Part shown: piece by piece, positions 31,189 to 41,833 of the stretch
How positions within the stretch are numbered: position 1 is the stretch's first letter
Layout: each line of letters opens with the position of its first letter
NCBI GenBank assembly: GCA_002077045.2
Contig: KZ111143.1
Span: forward strand, 1,651,219 to 1,715,218
From: Rachicladosporium sp. CCFEE 5018
Lineage: Eukaryota; Ascomycota; Dothideomycetes; Cladosporiales; Cladosporiaceae
Direction: 5' to 3'
DNA: 64,000 bases
Program-made: the position numbers and the translations under genes
The notes under the pieces: generated by a model
What the model saw: the letters and a program-made list of their open reading frames with translations, nothing else
The model's database searches: none
Told to the model about the DNA's origin: nothing

Positions 31189-33149
31189 GCGAGGTAGGCG
31201 CGATATCTTCCTTTTAATACTCGCGACGCTCCTGTCTGGGATGCGGCGTAGATCCTGAGCGTGTCCGTGCCCTCCCCTCGGAGCCTGTAAAGCAGGTTTA
31301 CCTCGTCAAGAGTCCACAGCCGCCGAACGAACCGATGACCTTCATATCTTGTGGCGGCTACGGAGGGTGACCTCTTCAGTTGTACTTTCGCGGAGATGAC
31401 CTTTCCACGCACACTGTCTACAGATCGCTGCGGAAATGCCGCAACAATATCTCCCAAGGGTCGCGACTCCTCCACCATTCGGCACAGCTTCAGATCATCT
31501 TCGAAATACCACGGTCCTGCTAATAATGGTTCGAGTCGACTTAGCTTTCGCTCAACGGAGTACCTGAATACAAGCCCGCGTGAATGAACTCTGCATGTCT
31601 CGGCCGATCGCCCCATATGCTGTGCAATTTCACGTCCGGTCCACCCTCGACTGTATAACGTCAACAGTGTGCGGTCCGCCTCTGGTGACCACGGCTTTCC
31701 ATGTCTCGCAGCATTCGCAGGCTGTACATTGGTGACGACAGCTGACGACGACTCCACCACGCCTGAAGATGACGCATAGCCACGGCGGCCTATCGTGAGA
31801 GCGCCGGCGGTGCCTCGTGGTTGCCATCGCCGCTGTAGGGTGGTCTGGGGCCAGTCCGACTGGCGGAGTGACAAATCACCATGGGTCGAAATCGCCAGTG
31901 TCGTGTACACACGCTTGTGCACGGCAACACTCACAGCTACACCGGGTACTGTTCCTGTACATGCGATGACTTGCGAAGCGTTAACAAGATCTCCGGTGCC
32001 AGCCGTCGTGTTCTGACCTGCGGCATTGCGTTCTTGAGGCCTCTCAGCGGCTCTCTGCAACACGCCTGACTGTCTGAGTCGATGTACGCGTTCGTGGATC
32101 GCACGTACGGTCCTCCTTTGGAGCAAGGCGGTCATTTGAGAGGCGCCCACGCCAGCTGCCACGTATTCTAGCAGCTGTGTATCTTCATGTGCACGCCAGC
32201 TCTTCGCTGTGATCTCTGCGAGAGCGGTCGAAATGCGCCTCGCGTAATGCCTCACAGCTATCGCAGTCTTGCCCATGGCTTTCGCAATATCATGTCGGGA
32301 GCGTCTCTCTGTACACAGCCTGCGCAGCATCGCGTCCTCCTGCTCTGTCCACTTGTCGCTTTCTGTGGGTATGTTGTGGCCACGCGCTCGTAACGCCGCT
32401 ATCTTGTCCTTGATGGAAGATATCGAACGCTCCGGGAAGGCCTCATAGATTTCAGTCCAAGTTTTGCAGGTCTCGCCAAGGGAAAGGAATCGTTCGACCT
32501 CGTGTGTTTTCCATACATTTTGGCTTCGCGAAGAGAACGGAGGATCCATCAACTCAACACCAAGGAGGAGTGCTCTCGCCCGTGCTGCGCGCTGTTGAAC
32601 TTCCTTGGCCCTCAGTTGATACATATTGCGAGACGGAATGGCTTCGGTGATGTCGCGCCACGTCATGCCTGCTTAGCGCATGTTCCATAGTACTGTTTCC
32701 TCGTCGCGGGTCCATAGCGCGAAAGGTCTGCCAGATTTTGCTACGTCAACTAAACAATCCTTTCCCGCACTCGATTTGTTCCACATACTCTCAACCGAGT
32801 GCATCGTGCGGTTCGGTGCCATGGCCACCTCAATAAAACACTCATCTCTAGTGATGCCCTTGTCGGCACGTTGCGCCATGGCTGTGAAGACTTCGTCGCG
32901 CTCTCGAGCGCTCCATGAGTTCTTCTTGGGCTCTCCGGATCGTCCACCTTGATCTTTCGATCGAGTCTCCTGTTGCGAGACTGGTGCATCCATATGATTA
33001 GAGCCTGGAGCATTGTGCACGCCTCGTCCCCCATCGGGGACTGTGGACTGAAGGAGAATGGGGCGTTTATGATGAGCGGCGTCTGCAGGTGGCCTCTTGT
33101 AATCGCTGGAGTTCGCACGGGTGCTCAGTGACCGTCTCTGCTGGTCCAA
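31185..33149 (-). pseudogene. Myb-like repeat array: repeats 10-17 (haplotype 2)
   Basis: Two pieces in one frame, 32673-33149 and 31185-32666, are separated by TAA at 32673-32675 inside repeat 11. The other haplotype has a Lys codon there. Repeats open with SWSARERDEVF, LWTRDEETVLW, VWKTHEVERFL, KWTEQEDAMLRRL, SWRAHEDTQLLEYV, PWSPEADRTLLTLY, PWYFEDDLKLCRM and LWTLDEVNLLYRL. Each continues with a recognition-helix-like ending (for example DIAKAMGKTAIAVRHYARRI). The linker between repeats 14 and 15 holds GRRGYASSSGV and is Arg/Ser/Thr-rich with few acids, like a mitochondrial presequence. It is probably decaying, or two genes with an undetected junction. Confidence 0.55.
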
Positions 33150-34225
33150 GGTCGAGTGATACGGCTTTGTGCGCCAGGAGATACACGTCGGTCTGGATCC
33201 CTAAGCAGCTGGCCGCAACAGGAGCTACCGCGTGTGGGAGAGACGTTTGTCGAGTAAGATCGATCTCCCGCGTTCACGCTCCGGTGAGTGAGTGGGACAA
33301 TATGGGAAAGCGTGGGACTCTGCGCCGGTGGCGATGAAGGAGATGGGCTGCTCACGGGAAGGGCAGTCGACCCGGATGCGTACGCAGCTGCGGCTCTTCT
33401 GCGGGCATTACGGAGTAGCTGATGGCGTTTCCGCACCGCGTGTTTGGTCCGCCCTGTGAGTAGGGTAGTAACTGTCTCGGTGCTGCAGCCGGCTCCTCTC
33501 TTCGCGAGTGGGAGCTCATCCTCTACTGCACTCCACCGGTAGAAAGGTAGATCGCGATGGGGAGGCCGGACATCAAACACGTGCCGAATAGAAGACTTGG
33601 TCCGGCCCACGGCCTTCGCAATGTCGGAGACGGAGCATTGAGCCGCGTGCATGCGAAGCACTTCGTCGAGATCATCTGAGCACCAACATTTGGGATCCAG
33701 AGAGAAGACATGTCCTTCTTGTCGGAGCAATGAAACCTTGCTTTTCAAGGCCGCAATCGAACGACCAGGGAACGCCGCTGCAAGTCCGCTCCAGCTCTTG
33801 TGCTGTTGACAGAGACTAAGCAGGGAGTCCACCTCTTCTTGCGTCCAGCTTGAACGCTTTTCAGTCGGACGAGATGAAGGTAGCTTGAATAGCACACCAC
33901 GCTGAACGTTCTGTCGATGAATCGCGAGAAGTCTTGTGTAGAGACTTTTCATACGCCCTACCGTACTCGTCGGGTACGCAACATTGATCTCATCCCAAGT
34001 CCTGCCTGCCCTGCGCATTCTCCACAGAAGTATTTCCTCATCACGGGTCCATTGCCGACCATTTCCTTGCTCCGCCGTACGAGTTGGAGAGCTGCGCTCA
34101 GATCTAGCTCGCTTGAACTCAGGGACAACCGCATGGAAAGAGCGGTCCAAGACCGATGCGACACCTATGATGATGGCTTTGTTCGTCAGACCCTTGACGG
34201 CTCCTTCCTCCAGGGCTTGGGCCAA
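33125..34225 (-). pseudogene. Myb-like repeat array: repeats 5-9 (haplotype 2)
   Basis: The frame is continuous with the upstream 34247-35455 frame but is separated from it by TGA at 34247-34249. Repeats open SPQDREVLAQAL (its expected first Trp is the TGA), QWTRDEEILLWRM, SWTQEEVDSLLSL, CWCSDDLDEVL and RWSAVEDELPL. The end of this frame is out of register: a one-base deletion near 33195, relative to the other haplotype, shifts GQLLRRTRP to GQLLRDPDR. The linker after repeat 9 contains GDRSYSTNVSPTRGSS, again presequence-like. Function unknown; DNA or RNA binding is inferred from the fold. Confidence 0.55.
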
Positions 34226-34246
34226 AACCTCGCGATCTTGAGGCGA

Positions 34247-35455
34247 TCACGCTCTAGTCTTCGGTGTTGTCGTACCTGCACCGCGAGGGTGCAAGCTGCT
34301 CCTCATTCTCATACTGGATGCCACTTGCCTTGGACCTCGAGAACCCCGCTTGCGTACGGACGAGCTGTGTTTGCGTAGACTCACGAGGATGTGCTCGATG
34401 TAGGTTCTGTGGCTCAACACCGGATGAAATGCTGCTCGTACCGACGGTGCAGCAGAGTGGAGGCGACGCCGCTGAGTCTGATTCGCCCTTGCGAACGTGG
34501 AGTGACTCGCCTGATCAGGATGTGACCGTGACTGTGACGTTGCCGGTGATGAGCCTCGTGTTGGCACAATTTCAGAGACTAGCCTTTGAGCACTTGAGTG
34601 AAACCCCCGTGTGTGCCTTACAGAAGGTGGTGCATCCGGACCACGCGGCATGACACGTCGCCACTGATGGTCAACTCCCACCTTAGTGACCATGCCCAGC
34701 TCATCGGCGATCCGAGCAGACGTCCAGCCCTGATGCTTAAGTTCGCGCAGCCTACATACACGCTCATCAGACCATAAGAATTGATTCTGGGCAGGTTGAG
34801 GCGCAAGGCCTACCTTCCGGCACATCGCAGCATACTTAGTTGACAGCGCTGACACGGTGCGGTTCGGAAACATGCTGAGAAGGTGATTCATACTTGCTCC
34901 TCCATGACGAGTAGCGAACAATCGCGTCGCCTCATCAGTCGTCCAGGATCGAGTATCGCTGGCGGACTCTGAGGAAATTGCCGCAGAAGCACCGGAAGGA
35001 GTGTATCTCGTGAAGTCGTACTGACGCCTTACGGCTGACGATGTCCGATGAGGAAAGTGCTTGCAAATCTCGATCCAGGACTGACCGGCAGCGCGCAGGT
35101 CTTGAAGTAAGTTGCGTTCCTCTGTCGACCAAGGTTGGCGTGTTGCAGGACCGGGAACGATGTCGTGGGCCTGCTCCTGGATATACAGCTTTGCCAGACG
35201 AAAGTGCTGTCTCGTGCTGTTTGGTGGTCGTTGAAGGGCTGCATCAATCTGCGGCCATTTCCAACCGCGATCGCGCAGGTTGAGAATTTGGAGGTCTTCC
35301 TCAGGCGTATACCTCCGGATAGTCCTGGAAACAGGTCGCAGCGCATCTGACTCGTCATGATCGGACGCGATCGTCGATACCGCCGTCCTCGTCGTGCCAA
35401 AAATGCTGAACGCCTGGCGCGCAGTGCTGCGGGACAGCGCAGAACGGCAAAGCAT
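34247..35455 (-). CDS. Myb-like repeat protein, repeats 1-4 (haplotype 2)
   Basis: Open frame of 402 residues, intact in both haplotypes. The N-terminus MLCRSALSRSTARQAFSIF is basic, hydroxylated and acid-free, a good mitochondrial presequence. Four Myb/SANT-like repeats follow at about residues 47-90 (RRYTPEEDLQILNL), 108-150 (PWSTEERNLLQDL), 168-212 (SWTTDEATRLFAT) and 224-268 (LWSDERVCRLREL). The last 130 residues are Arg/Ser-rich and contain RGFHSSAQRL and RRRLHSAAPS, resembling another presequence. The terminating TGA replaces the first Trp of repeat 5. The frame is the best candidate in the array for a real protein; mitochondrial or nuclear nucleic-acid binding is inference. Confidence 0.65.
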   Translation of the reverse strand: MLCRSALSRSTARQAFSIFGTTRTAVSTIASDHDESDALRPVSRTIRRYTPEEDLQILNLRDRGWKWPQIDAALQRPPNSTRQHFRLAKLYIQEQAHDIVPGPATRQPWSTEERNLLQDLRAAGQSWIEICKHFPHRTSSAVRRQYDFTRYTPSGASAAISSESASDTRSWTTDEATRLFATRHGGASMNHLLSMFPNRTVSALSTKYAAMCRKVGLAPQPAQNQFLWSDERVCRLRELKHQGWTSARIADELGMVTKVGVDHQWRRVMPRGPDAPPSVRHTRGFHSSAQRLVSEIVPTRGSSPATSQSRSHPDQASHSTFARANQTQRRRLHSAAPSVRAAFHPVLSHRTYIEHILVSLRKHSSSVRKRGSRGPRQVASSMRMRSSLHPRGAGTTTPKTRA

Positions 35456-36264
35456 CCCTGAGCAATAGCATGCTGAGTCTCGTCAAGGTCAACGGGAGAG
35501 ATGCCACCCAAAGGCCCAAGACTACGCGAAGATTCACGTCCGCCGAGCGCTCGGCGCTGGCATGCAACGGTGCAAGGTCATACAGCGCGTATCAATTTAC
35601 GCGATGAGTTGCTCTCCAAGGGAAGGGATGTGACAGGTCGCAACTGACTCGGGAGACTTCTGCGCCATGGATCTCCGCGGGCCGAGCCAGTGCATTGCCG
35701 CTAGCACTCTTCCTCCTCTATTCCACCCCGAGTCTTCGTCGTAGGATCTCATGAGAGCCACGTTATCGTTGCAACTTGCACGGCCCGAGTCTGTTCAAGA
35801 TGAGAACGCGAGACCGCGAGTCTGACTTCACGCGCTGCATGGCGGTCTCTGCTACGCGACGTTCGGACTCGGCGAAGGTTGCTACAGGTATCAAGATTGC
35901 TGCTCAAGGTCCGCTTCAAGATCGTGAATACCGGCCAGCGGAATGCCCGCGTTCATTACATGTATGCTTCCTGCTCCGCTACTCCTGGTACAGCATCCGA
36001 TCGCATGTCTGCAGACTCATCTTTACCATCTTGCGGACTATTGTCACCACGATGCAACGGCAAACTCGGCAGCGCTTGGCATTTAGCCGGTGCTGAAGAG
36101 GAGCATCTCTGGCTATGTTCATACTGCGGTATGCTCAGGCGCGTCATTTTGCACAGGACGGCTGGTAGATGTCACTGCTGTAGGTATGGTCTTATACTCA
36201 AGCCTCGTCCTCACAAGGATTTTCCCTTCTTTCATTTCAGTGTCCTCCTCGGCTGTCATCGGTA
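35456..36264. other. Region between Myb array and carboxylesterase (haplotype 2)
   Basis: Divergent promoters for the array (minus) and the esterase (plus) lie here. It also holds a small doubtful frame listed separately. Confidence 0.45.
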
Positions 36265-36265
36265 A
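35960..36265 (+). CDS. Doubtful small zinc-ribbon-like frame (haplotype 2)
   Basis: An open frame of about 101 codons from ATG 35960 has two CxxC pairs, HLWLCSYCGML and GRCHCCRYG, preserved in the other copy (61328-61645). Its stop overlaps the esterase start (taATG), and I find no upstream signal, so it may be leader sequence rather than a gene. Confidence 0.25.
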   Translation: MYASCSATPGTASDRMSADSSLPSCGLLSPRCNGKLGSAWHLAGAEEEHLWLCSYCGMLRRVILHRTAGRCHCCRYGLILKPRPHKDFPFFHFSVLLGCHR

Positions 36266-38887
36266 TGTCGGTCCTCGTCTCATGCCTTGCGCTTCTGCGG
36301 CTCGCAGCATACGCATCTGCAAGTCAAACTCCGTCTCCAGCAAAGCTTGGCGATGTAAGCATTCTGGCTGCCGACGATCTGATCAGTACGTACCACGCTC
36401 TAGTCCCTACGGCCCAGTCTTGCTAATCTTCTATGCTCAGCCAACGATACAGCAACAACAAGTGCAGCTCTACTGCTGCGCTCATCTTATGATTTGAGCT
36501 CCGCTCAAGGTGCTTGCCACGCCCTCGGAGAGTCTCTGTGGTCGCCGGGCAAAGCAGCATTCGACGAGGGATTGAACAGCTCCCTCTCGTACGAAGTCTA
36601 CGCTGGTCGAGTAGCAGCTGGGCAGACTTTCTGGGTTGCTCAGGCAGGTCAGAAAGGACACTGGCGTAATCCGCATCATGGTCAGCAATGCCAGTCACTT
36701 CGCACGAACGGACAGTACTGTCCGGTTGACTGCAGGGCGAAGCTGCCTGTACTGTGTACGCAGACGGCACCAGCTTCCAACATCACGTATGCCGACACTG
36801 CAGCAACGTATCAAGTCGCTCAGAAGGTTGGCTCGCAGACTTTGATCGGGTTCCGTGACTTCTTGACTTTCAGATTTCTCGGCGTACGCTTTGCCAAGGA
36901 GCCTGAGCGGTTCACCTACTCCAGCGTGTTCGACACAGCTGTCGGTACCAACAGTGCGTTGACCTTTGCACCTGAGTGTCTGCAATCTCCCAACAATGGC
37001 AGCACCGACTGCTTGTTCTTGAACGTCTGGACCACTTCTCTACCTGGCGCAGCTGCACCAGCGAAGAAAGCTCTCAAGCCTGTCATGGTCTACATCTACG
37101 GCGGTGGCTTTGCCACGGGCAGTGCAAGCAACCCGACGAATGACGGAGGCAATCTTGCAGCACGCGGCGACGTCGTGGTTGTTGACATTGCGTATCGTCT
37201 GAGTACNNNNNNNNNNNNNNNNNNNNNNNNNNNNNNNNNNNNNNNNNNNNNNNNNNNNNNNNNNNNNNNNNNNNNNNNNNNNNNNNNNNNNNNNNNNNNN
37301 NNNNNNTTCCGTGACTTCTTGACTTTCAGATTTCTCGGCGTACGCTTTGCCAAGGAGCCTGAGCGGTTCACCTACTCCAGCGTGTTCGACACAGCTGTCG
37401 GTACCAACAGTGCGTTGACCTTTGCACCTGAGTGTCTGCAATCTCCCAACAATGGCAGCACCGACTGCTTGTTCTTGAACGTCTGGACCACTTCTCTACC
37501 TGGCGCAGCTGCACCAGCGAAGAAAGCTCTCAAGCCTGTCATGGTCTACATCTACGGCGGTGGCTTTGCCACGGGCAGTGCAAGCAACCCGACGAATGAC
37601 GGAGGCAATCTTGCAGCACGCGGCGACGTCGTGGTTGTTGACATTGCGTATCGTCTGAGTACCCTCGGCTTCCTTGCTCTCGGTGATGGTGTGCACAACG
37701 GCAATTACTGGCTATCGGACTGCATCGCTGGACTTCAATGGGTGCAGAAGTACGTCGAAGCCTTTGGAGGCGATCCCAATCAGGTCACGATCTTTGGCGA
37801 GTCCGCTGGTGCAGAGACAGTTCAAGCTCTCCTTGCGTCTTCCGAAGCTAAGGGTCTGTTCCATGGTGCGATCATGCAGAGCAACTACCGGCAACCATAC
37901 ATCCCGATCAGCACGTCTGTGAATCAGTCAACGAATGCCATACTAAAATTGACCGGATGCAATACTGCATCGAACCAGCTGGCGTGCCTGCAGGCTTACA
38001 ACGCCTCTGCTCTCATTGATCTCAAGACAATCTCGAACGCCCCAGTGATCGATGGCAAATACCTCAAATCCTCCTACATCGACCTAAACTCCACCTCGAC
38101 ACTCAACTCCGTCCCCCTTCTCCTCGGCGTCAATCGCGACGAAGAAGGCGTCCAAGGCACAGTATACCCGACCACAAACCTCACAACAGGCATCACAGAC
38201 GTTGCCCCCTCCGTTGGCATCCCCGCGCAAACCCTCCTCTCCTCGAACGCCTTCCCTCTCGGCGGCGGCAACGGCTGCGACGGCCAATTCTGCAGCTTCA
38301 ACACCGCCACCAACGAGACCCTCCGCGTCTTCAACACCACGACCCGCATCCTTACAGACGCCTCCTTCCACTGCTCAAACCAGTACACCGCCTACGCTGG
38401 CGTCAAGACCGGCGCGCTGCCGAATGTATGGTACTACGAATTCAATCGCACATACCAAGATCCAGGCTACAACATGAACGGGATCTGCCTCCCTCCCGTC
38501 ACTGCCACACACCCCTACGGCGACCCAGAGCTAGAGTACTTCAAATGCCACGCCGGCGATTTGAGCATCACTTTCGGCAACTGGGCGCGCGTCGGTTTCC
38601 CGGCTCGAGATGAGTTCGATAAGCCGTACACGCAGCTTGTGGTTGATTATTGGACAGCTTTTGCGAGGAACTTGAACCCGAATCCGGACGTTGAGTATTT
38701 GAAGGCTAGGGGGTATTGGAGTACGTTGGGGCAGATGCAGAGGAGCGGACCGTGGGAGAAGCTGAACGCTGATAAGCCGGCTATGATGGAGTTGCAGTGG
38801 AACTCGAAGATGATGCCGTTCCCCGATGCGCAGCAGTGTGCTGTGTTGGGACAGGGGCTGGATGTATTGCTGGGAGCTTGCAGCTGA
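36265..38887 (+). CDS. Secreted type-B carboxylesterase (haplotype 2, spans a gap)
   Basis: Exon 1 is 36265-36385, the intron 36386-36440 (55 bp), and exon 2 runs 36441-38887 across gap 37207-37306. Removing the gap and the 356-bp duplicated overlap leaves 703 residues. A signal peptide (MSVLVSCLALLRLAAYASA) precedes a roughly 125-residue N-terminal segment with WVAQAG and several Cys. The alpha/beta-hydrolase core has DCLFLNVW, YIYGGGF, and the nucleophile elbow FGESAGAE. NRDEEGVQG and CHAGDLSITFGNW supply the likely acid and histidine. It is likely a secreted esterase or lipase of broad specificity. A continuous reading would give a false 797-residue frame with a duplicated core. Confidence 0.88.
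37207..37306. other. 100-N scaffold gap 3 (false gap)
   Basis: Exactly 100 Ns inside the esterase coding region. The flanks overlap: 36851-37206 is repeated at 37307-37662. The other haplotype is continuous here, so nothing is missing. Confidence 0.97.
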
Positions 38888-39311
38888 GCGCGCATAGAGT
38901 CACTTGCTTGCCTGACGATTGATGAACAGACAAGAAGGACATGGGCTAGACCCTAACTGTATATACCTTGGCTCTCACGAAAGCATCAGAACGTCTTATG
39001 CAAATTCCAATGGCACCATAATAGTGAGGATCAGGTTGATATATCGGCGAGAGTGACCGATATATCAGGAGGCTCCTGTCAAGCACTCTTCATGGGTATG
39101 AATGCTGCAGCGGAGGCGCTCCGGTATAGTCGTCAGTGACGCTAGCTTGTTTCCTGATTCAATTGACATGGCGGAAGTAGTGCGTAGAACCATGCCCACC
39201 GGTCGAAGACCACTGTTTCATACCATGCGACATGCTGTTCGTTCCGTCATGCAAATTACGCTCCCGCCCTCGGGCGTTCTGTTCATCCGCCACATCCACC
39301 ATGCAATGCAT
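38888..39311. other. Convergent intergenic region
   Basis: Between the esterase and the minus-strand DUF3292 gene. A pair of GATATATC-like motifs lies near 39040-39065; no gene seen. Confidence 0.45.
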
Positions 39312-41431
39312 CTACCAACTCTCCCACTTCTGGCCCCCCATAGCCACAAGCCGGTTAAACAACTCATCCCTCAGCACCATAGCAGTAAGCATATACCTCT
39401 CCCCTCCCTTCCCGACAATCTCAATCCCATCCGCCACCTCGCGATCCAGCGCCCACCCCACCACTAACTTAGCCTTCCACCCCAACCCGCCAACTTTCTT
39501 TAGCTCCTTAATATCCCCTGCCGCCACGCTCCAGGCAGGATGCAACGTATCATCGTCGCCACGGTTCGAGGACCCGAGTTTGGAGATCGATTTGTCCACG
39601 GAAAAGGAGACGCAGGGGATTGTGGCGCGTGTGGAGATGTAGGCGTGGCCTCGCTGGCCGTGGAAACGGCATTTGAAGTCCACGGGGCCGGAGAGCTGGG
39701 CACTTGGGTCCCGGGGGATAACTCCCAAGCGCTGTTTGGCGTGCTCAGATCCCACTTTCGCTTTCAGATGGTCGGCTCCGAGAGCGGTTTCAACGCTTCC
39801 TTTGACCCCGGATTTGATGAGGTTCAGGAAGCGGGATCCTTTCTTGCCGTGGGATTTCGTCTTCGCGGCGTCGATGTCTGCGCCTGCTGTTTCGTGCGCG
39901 GTCGTGGGATCGTGGGCCATGGCTTCGTGGAGCTCGTCTTTGGTGGCATTTAAGGGCCAGTCTGAGCCTGCTGCGCGGAGGGCGTCGTCTGTGACTTCGG
40001 CTGGCTCGTCGGGAGGTGCGGCGCCGACATAGGGTGGTGGTGGGAGGGGCGCTTTGTTTGACTCGCCGAGGCGGAGGAGGGTGATTGTCAGCTGTGCGTT
40101 TGTGGGGACACCTTTGAGGAGGGTGTTGCGGAGTTCGAGCAGTTTCTGCCAGTTAGGGAAGGTGGTGTTGAGCCACTTTATCGCGGGTTGAAGGACTGGG
40201 TCGCCGAAGAAGCCGAAGCCTACTCCAAACGTGATACCCTTGACGACCATGTAGCTGGTGACGAAGATCGACATGGCGAGGATGGGGACCACGACTGCAG
40301 CGAGGCGTAGGCGGTATGTGTCCTGAGGGAATGGAGGTGTTGGCGACAGTGCATTACCGAATCTCTCCCAGGTATCTGCAACATCAGCCAGACCGTGCAT
40401 GATAGGACGCATCTTATTCCACATCGCATTCTCCATGGGCACTTTCGTCTTATCATGCGAGTCGTTCTGTCCGCCCGCTTTCGTCCGTGCATTGCTCGCC
40501 GACACCGCAACAGCCGTCGGGTCTGGGATCCGATCACTTGGACTGTCCTCCTCAGCACGGGGCTCGCTCTGCGGGTGCTTGCCGGATGCTGAGGTCAAGG
40601 CAACGTTGGCAATACTGTTGACGAAGTTACTAGCTTCGGCTTCGACTGCCTCGCCCTTGTGGTTCTCAGGCGCGCCCGTAGCGCTGTCGTGAGAGCCTAG
40701 CACACCAGCTTTCGGCTTCTGCACGCCTCCGGTGCTGGTCGAGACCAATGCGAGCGGAGCCGGAGGAAATGCGATTGCACGTGCAGGGGGGTACGCGATA
40801 AGAACGATAGCCGTGAGAGTAAATAGAGGTACCAGGAAGTCGAACACCCAGGCAACGAAGTAAGCAGCTGCAGCAATAGCAGTCCTTCTCGTCTCCCTCC
40901 ACGATCGTAGTCGAGCGATCTGCTTCACAGCTCTGAGCAGCCCGATGGCGACAGTCATATAGATTCGCTCCAGCGTCGCTCGCAGCTTGTCGGGCGAGAA
41001 CTCCTCCTCATCAGCAATATTCAGATCCAGATCATTAAGCACCGGATGCGGAAACTCCACAACATGGTACATTTGCTGCAGTCTTGTCAGCCATCAATGG
41101 TCGTTAGACTTCCACCAAGCACGAGACATACCTTGTTAAACCGCCTTATTAGCACCCACAAATCCTCATTCTCCATCCCTCCCACCAACGGCGCAGGAAT
41201 ATTCTCCTTGGGCTCATTCCACCCCAAATCCTTCACCTCACTCCCATGAGCATGCTGCGCAATGCCCTTCTCATGGTCAGCGAACTCCGCAGTAGCGAGT
41301 TGATGGCTGATCGTCGCGCCATCATCTAATGCAAGCGCCGATTCCTTTTTCGTGGGATTTGTCAGGGCATCTGTGGTGTCTACTGGTAGTGGCACGAGGT
41401 CTTTGTAGACTACACCCCGTGGTGCGGACAT
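39312..41431 (-). CDS. DUF3292-like fungal membrane protein
   Basis: Exon 1 is 41132-41431 and exon 2 is 39312-41075; the 56-bp intron joins RRFNK to QMYHVVEF in phase, for 687 residues. The N-terminal block (VGGMENEDLWVLIRRFNK, MYHVVEFPHPVLNDLDL) and two hydrophobic regions, at about residues 165-200 (FLVPLFTLTAIVLIAYP) and 375-405 (LAAVVVPILAMSIFVTSYMV), are what I recall of the fungal DUF3292 family. The C-terminal half holds a compact domain (FKCRFHGQRGHAYIST, WALDREVADGIEIVGKGG) that may be GRAM/PH-like. Likely a membrane-associated protein, function unknown. Only one copy is in the window because contig E ends first. Confidence 0.65.
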
Positions 41432-41833
41432 GACTATGGTGGAGTCGGACTCCGTTGGCCGGGTTGGTGGAGATCTTAGCACGCGACCTCTTTGTGTAGA
41501 TCTGTGTGTAAATCTCAAGGTTCAGGAGCGAAGCTGACGTGCATTCGAAGCGCGAACTTTCGTGCGGGCGGCAAGCAAGGTACGTGAATCTTGCTGTGAG
41601 GTTGCAGGTGAAGCCGCCGACGTCACTGCCTCGTAGTTGACAAGAAACAGCGTACATGTGCGTGAAAGAGCGAAGAGCTCTCGTGATCTGTTGAATTGCA
41701 TGGATTTGATAGGAAACGCCTCCTAAGAAGAGAATACTCAAGGGAAGTTGAGAGCCTTCTGCAGGACCTCTGCGCTGTTTGTACATGATTTACATTTCCT
41801 AGATTTCTTACAATGTACATGGCCTCGCGCAGC
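41432..41833. other. Intergenic region
   Basis: Promoter of the DUF3292-like gene and 3' end of the PPR gene, both on the minus strand. No further gene seen. Confidence 0.45.

Larger units (their letters stand above)
20150..38887. repeat. Haplotype-2 block matching 47702-63787
   Basis: Collinear with contig E from the CoA-transferase 5' end to the carboxylesterase stop. It is longer by about 2.2 kb, which is accounted for by the BTB locus. After the esterase stop the two sequences cease to align well. Confidence 0.85.
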
